Part shown: positions 26,458 to 34,630 of the stretch, piece by piece
Layout: every line of letters begins with the position of its first letter
Numbering within the stretch: position 1 is the first letter of the stretch
Assembly: GCF_003946025.1 (NCBI RefSeq)
Contig: NZ_RHNR01000019.1
Coordinates: 1 to 42,351 of the forward strand
Direction: 5' to 3'
From: Lacticaseibacillus songhuajiangensis
Lineage (GTDB): Bacteria > Bacillota > Bacilli > Lactobacillales > Lactobacillaceae
DNA: 42,351 nucleotides
Notes under the pieces: model-generated
The model's input: the letters and a program-made list of their open reading frames with translations, nothing else
What the model was told of the DNA's origin: nothing
The model's database searches: none
Translations under genes and position numbers: made by a program

Positions 26458-27174
26458 CTATTGGTGAATCTCCACATCCGCGATAATCGTGCTCGTGTTG
26501 TACGGAAAATGCGTGGTGGAATATTCGAAGGGCTCGCCTTCCTCGGTGTAACTAATCTGCGTAATCGCCAAGACGGGATCGTTGAGCTCTGCGCCCAGCG
26601 CCTCCACATCCTCAGCCGTCGCCTTAATGGCGTAGACTTTTCGGTGCGATCCCGCAATGTGCAGATGCTTTTCGTCAGCCAGGTGGCGGTAAATCGACCC
26701 TTTCAGCACCTCTTCGGTGATGGTGGCAATTTTGGTCGGCATAATGGTGTGCTCATAGGCATACACGCGGCCATCAACGTAACGTACCCGCCGAATGACG
26801 TAGACCGGCTCACCGGGGCCGATGAGTAGCTTCGCTTGCTCATCTTCTGTTGGCAAGCGCGCATCCAGCCCCAGCACCTTACTGGTCACCTTGCGTCCAG
26901 AATAAGTCAGCGTCGTGCCAAAGGGCTTGTCGATGGTGGACTCCAAGCTGCCATCATTCAGGTTGAAGTCTTTGCGCAAGAAGGTCCCAGCACCGCGCTT
27001 GGTGTACACGACCCCTTCCGTGACCAGCGACTGAATCGCCTTGCGAATGGTCATCCGGGTCGTGCTGAACTGGCGTGCCAGCGTTTCTTGATCAGGCAAA
27101 AGATCGCCGGGCTTGTACTTGCCATCCGTGAACATTTTCTTTAAACTGCTGGAAATTTCCTCGTATTTATACAT
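26458..27174 (-). CDS. GntR-family regulator with UTRA domain (beta-glucoside locus)
   Basis: This 238-residue regulator has an N-terminal winged helix (LLPDQETLARQFSTTRMTIRKAIQ and YTKRGAGTFL) and a UTRA domain with VYVIRRVRYVDGRVYAYEHTIMP and FEYSTTHFPYN. ATG 27174 has GAGG upstream; the GTG at 27192 is possible but less well placed. It is divergent from the GH1 gene at 27653. GTATATAC palindromes upstream of its own gene and of the EIIC gene at 29.4 kb look like its operators, so it probably controls both and itself. Confidence 0.9.
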   Translation of the reverse strand: MYKYEEISSSLKKMFTDGKYKPGDLLPDQETLARQFSTTRMTIRKAIQSLVTEGVVYTKRGAGTFLRKDFNLNDGSLESTIDKPFGTTLTYSGRKVTSKVLGLDARLPTEDEQAKLLIGPGEPVYVIRRVRYVDGRVYAYEHTIMPTKIATITEEVLKGSIYRHLADEKHLHIAGSHRKVYAIKATAEDVEALGAELNDPVLAITQISYTEEGEPFEYSTTHFPYNTSTIIADVEIHQ

Positions 27175-27282
27175 ATCGCGTTTCCTCTGCACTGATACGG
27201 CATCAGCGCCCCTGTATCAACATTTAAGTTCAGCTCTAGTTTACGCCAGAAGGCTAAAAAACGCCAACACTAGCGTAAAAAT

Positions 27283-27290
27283 GTATATAC
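27283..27290. promoter_or_regulatory. GTATATAC operator, GntR/GH1 side
   Basis: GTATATAC followed by TTTTTCAAATAAAA. The same string recurs at 29.21 kb upstream of the EIIC gene with one T fewer. Confidence 0.6.
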
Positions 27291-27307
27291 TTTTTCAAAT
27301 AAAACAC

Positions 27308-27336
27308 TTTACAATCGAAATGTAAGCCCTTATACT
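27308..27336 (+). promoter_or_regulatory. Promoter of the GH1 leader RNA
   Basis: TTTACA (27308-27313), 17-bp spacer, TATACT (27331-27336). It lies 18 bp downstream of the GTATATAC operator and about 310 bp before the GH1 start. Confidence 0.7.
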
Positions 27337-27342
27337 AGACCC

Positions 27343-27582
27343 ATATTGAAGGCCCAACAAGCATTGTCATGCGCGGCCCGCATGACGGCGTGAATTGGGG
27401 TCATCACTACCGGCACATCTCTACAAGATCTGGCCACGGCGCCGCTGGCAGTATTTTGACTCACCTTCACCCACCCCGACCCAAGTCTGCACCTACCTGC
27501 CCCGGCAGTGTGCAAAACACTTGGTGTCGTCAACAATTCCAGTCGTAAGACCCAGGCGCAGCCGGGCGCTTACGGCTTTTTT
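27343..27582 (+). ncRNA. Leader RNA with internal terminator (candidate attenuator or small RNA)
   Basis: A transcript from the TTTACA/TATACT promoter would run about 240 nt to a strong hairpin (27542-27576) followed by six Ts, before the GH1 ribosome binding site. Inside are the perfect hairpin GTCATGCG-CGGCC-CGCATGAC (27366-27386) and CTGCC-CC-GGCAG. No T-box, LicT-type RAT or known riboswitch core was recognised. No open frame in it looks real. Confidence 0.45.
27542..27582 (+). terminator. Terminator inside the GH1 leader
   Basis: GTCGTAAG (27542-27549) pairs with CTTACGGC (27569-27576), with GC-rich inner pairing and T6 after it. It sits about 70 bp upstream of the coding start, so it must be bypassed for expression from the upstream promoter. 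Confidence 0.8.
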
Positions 27583-27652
27583 ATTTTGTTGCACTCACCT
27601 CAGGCAGGTTCCGGATTGCCTGAGTGCGCAGCCTTTCCGAGGAGGATTCACG

Positions 27653-29026
27653 ATGACAAACGCACTGCCTAAAAACTTCTTATGGGGGAACTCGACCTCC
27701 AGCATGCAAACCGAGGGTGCCTATAACTTGGACGGCAAGGGACCATCAGTTTATGACATCAAGCCCGCCACCGCCGACAGCAGCGATTGGCAGGTCGCCA
27801 TCGACGAGTACCACCGCTACGATGAAGACGTCCAGCTCATGGCCGACCAGGGGATGAACTGCTACCGATTCCAGATTTCCTGGAGCCGCGTTTGCCCCGC
27901 CGGCGACGGCGACTGGAACGAAACTGGCATCCAGTTCTACGCTGACCTGATTCAAGACCTCATCGCCCACGGTATTACCCCGATGATCTGCCTTTACCAC
28001 TTCGACATGCCGCTTGCCCTGGCACAAAAGTACAACGGCTTCATGGACCGCCACGTGGTGGACGCCTTCGTGCGTTTTGGCCAAGAGATGATTGACCGCT
28101 TCGCCGACCAGGTGCCGTACTGGATTACCTTTAACGAGCAAAACCTGTACTCAATGACCAACGTTTTTGACATCGCCGGTTACATGGCAGGTCCGCGCAG
28201 CGACAATGATATGCTGCTGATGGCGCACCACGTCATGGTTGCCCACGCCCGCGTTGCCAACTACCTGCACGAACACACCAGCGCTAAAATTGGTGGCATG
28301 CTGGCCTACAGCGAAGTCTACCCGGCCTCTGCAGCCCCGCGCGACGTGCTGTACGCCCGCCGCATTGACGAATTCCTGAACCGCAACTTGCTCGACGTTT
28401 TCGCTTATGGCCGCTACTCCACTGAATTTCTGCGGTTCGTGGACCGCCACCAATTCAATATCGACTTCACTGCTGCCGACCAGGCGGCTTTTGCTGAACT
28501 TAAGAGCGACTACATTGCCTTCAGCTACTACCGCTCCGACGCCATTAACAGTAGCAAGGTCCCCATTAACACCATTCCAAACCGCTACCTCGATTACGGC
28601 AGCGAAGCCGTCCCCGGTCTTCCGGCGAACGAATGGGGCTGGAACGTCGATCCGCTCGGCTTCCGCGACATCCTCACCAAGGTGTACAACCAGTACCACC
28701 TGCCCATGTTCCCCATCGAAAACGGGATTGGCGTCCGCGAAGAGTACCACGGCACCACTATCCAGGACGACTACCGGATTGATTACCACCGCCAGCACAT
28801 CGCCGCCCTTAAGGACGCTGTTTTTGAAGATGGCGTCCAAGTGATGGGTTACCTAGGTTGGGGGCTCATCGACATCCCCAGTTCCTCCGGCAACATGGAC
28901 AAGCGCTACGGCATGGTTTACGTGAACCGCACCAACCACGACCTGCGCGATCTCCGGCGCATTCCCAAGGCCTCTTACGCTTGGTTTAAGCAAGTCATTG
29001 CTAGTAATGGTGCAGATCTAAATTAA
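27653..29026 (+). CDS. Glycoside hydrolase family 1, 6-phospho-beta-glucosidase
   Basis: This 457-residue cytoplasmic enzyme has the acid/base Glu162 in TFNEQN, the nucleophile Glu356 in IENGIG, the N-terminal FLWGNSTSSMQTEGAY and the C-terminal RIPKASYAWFKQVI. The start is ATG 27653 after GAGGAGG; the longer open frame from 27395 runs through the leader hairpins and has no ribosome binding site. The next gene on the strand is a PTS EIIC, and the divergent GntR probably controls both. It differs from the GH1 at 23 kb in its active-site surroundings, so the two may handle different phospho-sugars. Confidence 0.94.
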   Translation: MTNALPKNFLWGNSTSSMQTEGAYNLDGKGPSVYDIKPATADSSDWQVAIDEYHRYDEDVQLMADQGMNCYRFQISWSRVCPAGDGDWNETGIQFYADLIQDLIAHGITPMICLYHFDMPLALAQKYNGFMDRHVVDAFVRFGQEMIDRFADQVPYWITFNEQNLYSMTNVFDIAGYMAGPRSDNDMLLMAHHVMVAHARVANYLHEHTSAKIGGMLAYSEVYPASAAPRDVLYARRIDEFLNRNLLDVFAYGRYSTEFLRFVDRHQFNIDFTAADQAAFAELKSDYIAFSYYRSDAINSSKVPINTIPNRYLDYGSEAVPGLPANEWGWNVDPLGFRDILTKVYNQYHLPMFPIENGIGVREEYHGTTIQDDYRIDYHRQHIAALKDAVFEDGVQVMGYLGWGLIDIPSSSGNMDKRYGMVYVNRTNHDLRDLRRIPKASYAWFKQVIASNGADLN

Positions 29027-29036
29027 TAGAACTAAG

Positions 29037-29144
29037 TGCACCACAATGCGCTTAGTCCGCGAGCACTAAGGTAAAACGACACCATTCCCGCACTAAGGAA
29101 TGGTGTCGTTTTGGGTTAGGCACAGCGGACTGCATTGTGGTGCA
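29037..29144. repeat. ~108-bp segmented hairpin element
   Basis: TGCACCACAATGC (29037-29049), GTCCGC (29055-29060), CTAA (29066-29069) and AAAACGACACCATTCC (29073-29088) pair in order with GGAATGGTGTCGTTTT, TTAG, GCGGAC and GCATTGTGGTGCA, which ends at 29144. The loop is 8 nt and short internal mismatches separate the blocks. Confidence 0.85.
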
Positions 29145-29151
29145 AGATAAT

Positions 29152-29181
29152 AGCCCGAACCGTGATGGTCCGGGCTTTTTA
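29152..29181 (+). terminator. Terminator after the GH1 gene
   Basis: AGCCCG.ACC pairs with GGT.CGGGCT around GTGAT, followed by Ts. Confidence 0.9.
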
Positions 29182-29206
29182 CTGTCAAAGTTCAAGTTCC
29201 AAAAAG

Positions 29207-29222
29207 AAAAGTATATACTTTT
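29207..29222. promoter_or_regulatory. Perfect 16-bp operator palindrome upstream of EIIC
   Basis: AAAAGTATATACTTTT is a perfect palindrome 13 bp before the -35 of the EIIC promoter. Its core and right flank match the site at 27.28 kb, so one GntR regulator probably binds both. Confidence 0.75.
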
Positions 29223-29234
29223 CAAATAAAAGTA

Positions 29235-29262
29235 TTGCATGTAATCGTTTTCCGTGTATACT
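29235..29262 (+). promoter_or_regulatory. EIIC promoter with overlapping cre
   Basis: TTGCAT (29235-29240), 16-bp spacer, TATACT (29257-29262). ATGTAATCGTTTTCC (29239-29253) in the spacer fits the cre consensus except for the last base. Confidence 0.7.
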
Positions 29263-29279
29263 TTAAGTCGTTGACAAGG

Positions 29280-29293
29280 TGTTAACGCTTTCT
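29280..29293 (+). promoter_or_regulatory. Second cre-like site before EIIC
   Basis: TGTTAACGCTTTCT differs from TGNAANCGNWNNCW at one base and lies just downstream of the promoter. Together with the site in the spacer it suggests strong CcpA control. Confidence 0.5.
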
Positions 29294-29399
29294 AGTTTAG
29301 CACCAGGGGTTCGTTTTTTCCGCAATTTTACATTCACGGGTCTTGGGGGCACGAGATCCAAAAGCCACTTTAACTAATATCTTAAGGAGATGGAATTTC

Positions 29400-30719
29400 A
29401 TGGCTTTGGAAGATACCAAATTCGGCAAGGGGTTTATCAAAGTTGCCGTTGCCATTGGGAATGAGATTCACTTGCGTTCCCTGCGTGATGCGTTCGCAAC
29501 CATCATGCCACTCTACATTCTGGCTGGGCTGGCAACGCTGATTAACAACACGGTGTTCCTCTGGTTGTTCAAGGGCGACACGCTCGCCAAGGTGCAATAC
29601 TGGGGCACGATGCTCGCCAACGCGACACTCAATATTTCAAGTTTACTGATTGCAACCATGATTGGTTACTTCCTCGCGAAGAACCGCGGCTTTGACAAGC
29701 CACTTGCTGCCGCCATGGTCTCCATGGCAACGCTGGTTGTCATGATGCCCAACACCGTTAACCTGATTCCCGACGGCGCTAAGAAAGCCGTCGACGTCAG
29801 TGGTGTGCTGAGCTACAGCAACATGGGTACTGGCGGCATGTTCGCCGGGATCATCATGGGTCTGCTGGCAACGGAACTGTTCATCAAGGTTTCCAAAATC
29901 AAGAAGCTGCAGATTTCCCTGGGCGACCAAATTCCACCTGCAGTTGCAGACTCCTTCAACGTGCTGATTCCAATCATCCTGGTGCTATCCTTCTTCGCTA
30001 TCATTTCTGCCCTGCTCTTTGGCTTCACGGGTATGAACCTGATTAGCTTGATCACCACCTTCATTCAGGAACCATTACGTGGTGTCGGAACTGGGATTGT
30101 CGGGACCCTCATTATCTACACCCTGGCCAACCTCCTCTGGTTGTTCGGGATTCACTTCTCCGTTATCTACAGTGCCATCCTTGAACCACTGCTCATCATC
30201 AACATCGTGCAGAACACCGCTGCCTTCAGCGCCGGCCACGCAATTCCTAACGTCATCAACCTGTCGCTGGTTCAGTCTTTTGCCCTGATTGGTGGTTCTG
30301 GTGGTACGCTCTGCCTGCTGATTGCGACCTTCATCGCTAGCCGCAACCGTGCTTCCAAGAACGTTGCCCGCCTCGCCTTTGTTCCTGGCCTGTTCAACAT
30401 CAACGAACCAGTTATCTTCGGCTACCCAATCGTTTACAACGTTTCGCTGATTTTTCCATTCATCTTCCTGCCATCCTTCGGGATCTTCGTCGCTTGGCTG
30501 ACGACCGTCCTCGGCTGGATGAAGCCAATGGTCATTCAGGTCCCATGGACGACCCCAATGTTCCTTAACTCCTTCCTGGCCACTAAGGGTGACTGGCGCG
30601 CACCACTGATTCAGCTCGTGGTCTTCATCTTCGGGATTCTGCTTTACATCCCATTTGTTAAGATTAACGATAAAGTTGTAGCCCGCCAGGTTGCCGCTGA
30701 AGCTGCGGCTAAGGACTAA
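29400..30719 (+). CDS. PTS sugar transporter EIIC, lactose/cellobiose family
   Basis: This 439-residue integral membrane permease has the family blocks HLRSLRDAFATIMPLYIL near the N-terminus, LLWLFGIHFSVI in the middle, GLFNINEPVIFGYPIVYN and a C-terminal LLYIPFVKIND. About ten hydrophobic segments are visible. AAGGAG precedes ATG 29400. It has no linked EIIA or EIIB. The GntR operator and two cre sites in its promoter link it functionally to the GH1 at 27.65 kb. Confidence 0.93.
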   Translation: MALEDTKFGKGFIKVAVAIGNEIHLRSLRDAFATIMPLYILAGLATLINNTVFLWLFKGDTLAKVQYWGTMLANATLNISSLLIATMIGYFLAKNRGFDKPLAAAMVSMATLVVMMPNTVNLIPDGAKKAVDVSGVLSYSNMGTGGMFAGIIMGLLATELFIKVSKIKKLQISLGDQIPPAVADSFNVLIPIILVLSFFAIISALLFGFTGMNLISLITTFIQEPLRGVGTGIVGTLIIYTLANLLWLFGIHFSVIYSAILEPLLIINIVQNTAAFSAGHAIPNVINLSLVQSFALIGGSGGTLCLLIATFIASRNRASKNVARLAFVPGLFNINEPVIFGYPIVYNVSLIFPFIFLPSFGIFVAWLTTVLGWMKPMVIQVPWTTPMFLNSFLATKGDWRAPLIQLVVFIFGILLYIPFVKINDKVVARQVAAEAAAKD

Positions 30720-30754
30720 GCACCACAATTTTCCAAAAGCGATAACCTAACACT

Positions 30755-30783
30755 GAGCTTCCCGTAATGGGGAGCTCTTTTTT
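30755..30783 (+). terminator. Terminator after EIIC
   Basis: GAGCTTCCC pairs with GGGGAGCTC around GTAAT, then six Ts. Confidence 0.92.
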
Positions 30784-30948
30784 ACGGTAATATTTCTGGA
30801 AAACACACGGATAAATTCCGCCAATGGCTGTCCACAACACTAAATGCGACCGATTCATGTTATACTTTGCACACAATTACTCAGTTTATGAACGGAATTG
30901 TGCCACCGCGACTGCTCAATTAATATTGTTTTATTTATGGAGTTCACT

Positions 30949-31674
30949 ATGTCAAAAAATGCCCTTATTTACTGTGTCACCCGTACCCACGTTCACTTCA
31001 CCGCCGAATCACTCTATTCCGTCCTCAAGCACTACAGTTCACAAGAGCCACTGGACGTGTTGATTGTGAGCGATGACTTATGGGATCGCGACCGTGATTT
31101 TATCGCCGCGTTGCCGCAAATGACCAATCAACCAAAAGTGAAGGTACAATTTGTACCAACACCTCACATCTATATCGCCCAAATCCAAGACATGCTAAAT
31201 CAACACCCAGATTCCCCCGCGATGTGGTTCTGGCGCCTATTTATGCCCTTTGCACGACCAGAATACGACCGTTACCTGTACCTGGATAACGACACAATGA
31301 TTCGCGGTGACATCACACCCATTTTCAGTATCATTGCCAAAGACAAACCCCTGGCAGCCGCACGCGATTTTTATTACCGGCTGTATCCGAATTTAAATGA
31401 CCAAGACGCGTTCAACCTGACGTCCACCGCTAATTACGTCAACAGTGGCGTGATTTTAACCAATGGCCCCGTTTTGCGTGCCACCTTGCCCGTTCAGAAA
31501 TGGATTGACGCCATTAATGCCGGTTATTACCGGTTCTGGGACCAGACCATCCTCAACATTGTGGGTGAAAACAAGATCCAATTCCTTCCTGGGACGCTCA
31601 ACTACCAGCACGAGCAAATGTGGTTAAACATGGTGATTGCACCAGACGAATACAAGCAGGCAATCGCCAGCTAG
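30949..31674 (+). CDS. Glycosyltransferase family 8 protein, cut short by an in-frame TAG
   Basis: This 241-residue nucleotide-sugar-dependent glycosyltransferase probably adds hexose to a cell-surface glycan or glycoconjugate. The N-terminus NALIYCVTRTHVHFTAES, the metal-binding DxD at Asp113-Asp115 (YLYLDNDTM), NSGVILTNG and FWDQTILNIV are GT8 landmarks. ATG 30949 has GGAG upstream. The frame stops at TAG 31672-31674, but the same frame continues for 58 more sense codons with family-like sequence, so the protein as written lacks its C-terminal part. Base composition is a little more AT-rich than its neighbours. Confidence 0.85.
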   Translation: MSKNALIYCVTRTHVHFTAESLYSVLKHYSSQEPLDVLIVSDDLWDRDRDFIAALPQMTNQPKVKVQFVPTPHIYIAQIQDMLNQHPDSPAMWFWRLFMPFARPEYDRYLYLDNDTMIRGDITPIFSIIAKDKPLAAARDFYYRLYPNLNDQDAFNLTSTANYVNSGVILTNGPVLRATLPVQKWIDAINAGYYRFWDQTILNIVGENKIQFLPGTLNYQHEQMWLNMVIAPDEYKQAIAS

Positions 31675-31848
31675 GCGCCGAATGTCCTCATCCGCCATTT
31701 TGCAGGCGGCAGTGGGTCCTATCCCTTCATGCCTTGGGACCACGCCGTTGTTAAGGACCATTGGGAAGCCGAGTACTGGCAAAACGTCGCTGAACTGCAC
31801 CAACTCGGCGCACTCTTTGCACGCAACGCGCATCCTGATGAATGGTGA
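31675..31848 (+). pseudogene. C-terminal remnant of the GT8 gene beyond the amber codon
   Basis: Directly after TAG 31674, in the same frame, 57 codons read APNVLIRHFAGGSGSYPF, then MPWDHAVVKDHWEAEYW, ending in ARNAHPDEW and TGA 31846-31848. The HFAG/PW pattern is what GT8 enzymes carry near their C-terminus. A single base change (for example CAG to TAG) explains it. It may also be a read-through product or a sequencing error. Confidence 0.75.
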
Positions 31849-31860
31849 AGAAACGCACGC

Positions 31861-31892
31861 AAAAAGGCCGACGCAAAATGCGTCGGCCTTTT
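31861..31892. terminator. Bidirectional terminator between GT8 and glpF
   Basis: AAAAAGGCCGACGCA pairs with TGCGTCGGCCTTTT around AA, with A and T tracts at the ends; it serves both convergent genes. Confidence 0.92.
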
Positions 31893-31904
31893 GTATCCAT
31901 ATTA

Positions 31905-32612
31905 CTATACCAGCAGTGACTGCAGTCCCGCTGCCAGCAAACCACCAGCAATTGGGCCACAGATTGGTACCCAGGCGTAACCCCAGTTAGCGCCGCCTTT
32001 GTTCGGGACTGGCAGAATGGCGTAAGCCAGGCGCGGTGCGAAGTCACGCGCTGGGTTAATCGCAAACCCGGTGGTGCCACCCAACGTCTGCCCAACCACG
32101 ACAATCAGCAGGCCGACAATCAGCGGCTTGAGGCCGGTTGTGAAGTTCCCCAGGTTCAGCAAGCTGAAGATGAAGAAGAAGGTCGCAATCGTTTCACTCA
32201 AGAAATTGAACAGTGGGTTCGGAATTGCCGGGCCCGTCGCGAAAATGCCGACGGAGTTGCCGTCTTCAGCCGTTTTGGCCGCCTTGAAGTGCGGGTAGTA
32301 CTGAATAATGACGATGACTGCTCCGACAAAGGCACCGGCGAACTGGCCAAGCAAGTAACCCGGTACGTCCTTCCACGGGAAGAAGCCAAAAGCCGCAAAG
32401 CCGATGGTTACAGCCGGGTTCAAGTGTCCCTGCGTGCCGAATGCAGCCGCAACGTAAACCCCGAAGGTCACAGCGAGACCCCAGGCCAGGGCCACAAAAG
32501 TCCAGTTTGATTTCTGGGCATAACTGCCCTTCAAACTCATCCCAGCACCACAGCCCACCCCAAACACGATGAGGACCATGGTACCGAGGAATTCACCAAG
32601 AAAACCGCTCAT
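31905..32612 (-). CDS. glpF: Aquaglyceroporin / glycerol uptake facilitator
   Basis: This 235-residue MIP-family channel has six membrane helices and the two pore motifs NPA at 65-67 (GHLNPAVT) and 186-188 (INPARD). The Asp after the second NPAR is the glycerol-facilitator type. It is the last gene of dhaK-dhaL-dhaM-glpF (18 bp after dhaM), so it probably admits dihydroxyacetone or glycerol for the kinase. AGAGGG precedes ATG 32612. Confidence 0.93.
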   Translation of the reverse strand: MSGFLGEFLGTMVLIVFGVGCGAGMSLKGSYAQKSNWTFVALAWGLAVTFGVYVAAAFGTQGHLNPAVTIGFAAFGFFPWKDVPGYLLGQFAGAFVGAVIVIIQYYPHFKAAKTAEDGNSVGIFATGPAIPNPLFNFLSETIATFFFIFSLLNLGNFTTGLKPLIVGLLIVVVGQTLGGTTGFAINPARDFAPRLAYAILPVPNKGGANWGYAWVPICGPIAGGLLAAGLQSLLV

Positions 32613-32630
32613 TGGAATACCCTCTTTCTT

Positions 32631-32999
32631 CTATTTAATCTTCAGTGGTGCCAGCTGCGCCTCAATGTCGCCGCGACTCACATCCGCGGCGGCAAGTGAG
32701 GCGGCCGTGTAGGCACCTTCCACCAACGCCACGTCGTACAGGTGCACCGGCTTATCCGCGAACTCGATGGCCATTTCCAGATTCATTTTGGCGCTACCGA
32801 GGTCGTAAAACGCCAGCAGCTCGTCGCCGTCGTTAGCAGCGATGGCCTGGGAAATTTTGTCCATACTCGTCCCCACGTCGCCGTCGTCCGTGCCCCCCGC
32901 GTAAGTGATGGACACGTCGCCGGCCACCTGCTTAAGCAGTGTGACGACGCCCGCGGCAATGCCTTCAACGTGCGAGACAACCAGAATGCCTAAACTCAT
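32631..32999 (-). CDS. dhaM: PTS-dependent dihydroxyacetone kinase phosphotransferase subunit DhaM
   Basis: This 122-residue EIIA-Man-like domain carries phosphate from HPr to the ADP bound on DhaL. The phosphorylated His10 is in LVVSHVEGIA, and the short single-domain form is usual in Gram-positive bacteria. Its ATG overlaps the dhaL stop by 4 bp (ATGA), showing coupling. Confidence 0.94.
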   Translation of the reverse strand: MSLGILVVSHVEGIAAGVVTLLKQVAGDVSITYAGGTDDGDVGTSMDKISQAIAANDGDELLAFYDLGSAKMNLEMAIEFADKPVHLYDVALVEGAYTAASLAAADVSRGDIEAQLAPLKIK

Positions 33000-33580
33000 G
33001 CCAGCACCCCCGCGTTCAGCAGCGCGCTGAACAAGTAGCCACTCGACATGGAACCTGGGTCCAAATGTCCGGCAGAGCGTTCACCAAGGTAGGACGCGCG
33101 GCCCTTGTGTGCAACCAGTGGTGCCGTGGCGTTCACCGCGTCGTCGATGGCAGCCTGATCCAGCTTGCCATCCTTAACCGCCTGCACGAGTGGGGTCCAT
33201 ACGTCAACCATGGTCTTGTCGCCGACTTTGGCACCGCCACGCTTTTCAATGCCAGCCAGTGCCGCGGTCAACAGTTCGCCAAGGTCGTCCGTGTCCTTGC
33301 TCTTCTTGGCCATTTCCAGAAACGCCGTCCCGTAGAGCGGGCCGGAAGCCCCGCCGACCTTACTGATGAGGGCCATCGCGGTGGTCTTGAACACCGTGGT
33401 CAAGTCTGGGTCAGCCAGCTTGGCAAGGGCTTCCTTAACGGCGGTTAAGCCGCGCGCCATGTTGCCACCGTGATCGGCATCCCCAATGGGGGTGTCCAAT
33501 TCACTCAGGTAATCCTTTTTCTCTTCAATTGTAGCTGCGAACAAGTCGAGCCATTTTGTTGCTGTTGCACCGTTTAACAT
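32996..33580 (-). CDS. dhaL: Dihydroxyacetone kinase ADP-binding subunit DhaL
   Basis: This 194-residue all-helical nucleotide-binding subunit has the metal-binding aspartates in PIGDADHGGNMARG (Asp34, Asp36) and a conserved GGASGPLYGTAFL and DPGSMSS. With DhaK and DhaM it phosphorylates dihydroxyacetone at the expense of phosphoenolpyruvate. AAGGAGG precedes ATG 33580. Confidence 0.95.
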   Translation of the reverse strand: MLNGATATKWLDLFAATIEEKKDYLSELDTPIGDADHGGNMARGLTAVKEALAKLADPDLTTVFKTTAMALISKVGGASGPLYGTAFLEMAKKSKDTDDLGELLTAALAGIEKRGGAKVGDKTMVDVWTPLVQAVKDGKLDQAAIDDAVNATAPLVAHKGRASYLGERSAGHLDPGSMSSGYLFSALLNAGVLA

Positions 33581-33592
33581 GTGAAAACCTCC

Positions 33593-34588
33593 TTACCAAG
33601 CAATCGTCTCAACGGGGTAGTTGAGGTAGTCGAGCCACTGGTCATCCGCGAGTTCAAAGAAGGTCAGGGACAGACCCGCCATGTCGATGGAGGTCATGTA
33701 GTTACCCACCTTGGTGAATGATGGTGTGATGTTCTTAGCTGCCAGTGCGTCGAGAACGTCGTGACTGAAAATGTACTGCTCCATCAGCGGCGTTGCGCCC
33801 ATCCCGTTAACGAGCATGGCGTACTTCTTGCCGCTTTCAAAGTGGAACTCGCTATCGAGCTTGCCGAGCAGTTCTTCGGTCAGCGCTTTAGACGTCTTAA
33901 TCTTCTCACGGCGGTAACCTGGTTCGCTGTGAATCCCAACCCCGTACTCGATTTCGTCATCGGCGAGGGTGAAGCCAGGCTTGCCGGCTTCAGGCACCGT
34001 AGCAGCGGAAAGCGCAACGGCAATCGTCTTGATATTTGGCAGCACCTTTTGGGCGAGCGCTTCGATTTCATCGAGACTGGCCCTCTGGTCGGCGGCCGCA
34101 CCGAGGATCTTGTGCATCAGCACCGTGCCGGCCACGCCGCGGCGCCCCTGCGTGTAGAGACTATCTTCAACGGCGATATCATCGTCGACCACGATGGACT
34201 TCACTTCAATGTCGTCCAAATCGGCGAGGTCCTTAGCCATGTCGAAGTTCATCACGTCACCGGAGTAGTTCTTCACGATGAGGAAGACACCCTTACCGTG
34301 GTCAGCCGCTTTGATGGCTTCGTAAATCTGGTCTGGCGTTGGCGAGGTGAAGACCTGTCCGGCAACCGCCGCGCTCAGCATCCCCTTGCCCACGAAACCG
34401 GCGTGGGCAGGCTCATGGCCGCTACCACCACCGCTGACCAGGCCCACCTTGCCGGCCATGGAGTCCTCATCGCTGCGGACCATGGCGGTGGTGCCGTCAA
34501 TCTGGCGCAAGTACTGCGGGTACGAACGGACAAGGCCGTCGACCATTTCGGGAACAACATCTGCTGGATTGTTAATAATTTTCTTCAT
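33593..34588 (-). CDS. dhaK: Dihydroxyacetone kinase substrate-binding subunit DhaK
   Basis: This 331-residue subunit binds dihydroxyacetone covalently through a hemiaminal on His220 (EYGVGIHSEPGYRR). The Asp in NYSGDVMNF (about 111) is catalytic, and SGGGSGHEPAH (52-62) forms the substrate loop. ATG 34588 is preferred; the open frame extends to 34651 without a ribosome binding site. It is the first gene of the minus-strand dha operon, with a perfect cre site just upstream, and is divergent from dhaQ. Confidence 0.95.
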   Translation of the reverse strand: MKKIINNPADVVPEMVDGLVRSYPQYLRQIDGTTAMVRSDEDSMAGKVGLVSGGGSGHEPAHAGFVGKGMLSAAVAGQVFTSPTPDQIYEAIKAADHGKGVFLIVKNYSGDVMNFDMAKDLADLDDIEVKSIVVDDDIAVEDSLYTQGRRGVAGTVLMHKILGAAADQRASLDEIEALAQKVLPNIKTIAVALSAATVPEAGKPGFTLADDEIEYGVGIHSEPGYRREKIKTSKALTEELLGKLDSEFHFESGKKYAMLVNGMGATPLMEQYIFSHDVLDALAAKNITPSFTKVGNYMTSIDMAGLSLTFFELADDQWLDYLNYPVETIAW

Positions 34589-34630
34589 CGTGACACTTTC
34601 CTTTCCTGCCTTTGATATGCCCATTGTAAA

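Noticed and set aside
27330..27536. 68-codon minus-strand frame in the GH1 leader
   Set aside because: No ribosome binding site and it crosses perfect hairpins; the plus-strand leader RNA explains the region better.
27343..27582. T-box, LicT antiterminator, 6S RNA or RNase P RNA
   Set aside because: The conserved cores of these RNAs could not be found; only promoter, hairpins and terminator are supported.
33761..34615. 284-codon open frame on the plus strand
   Set aside because: Antisense to dhaK, which is unmistakable.
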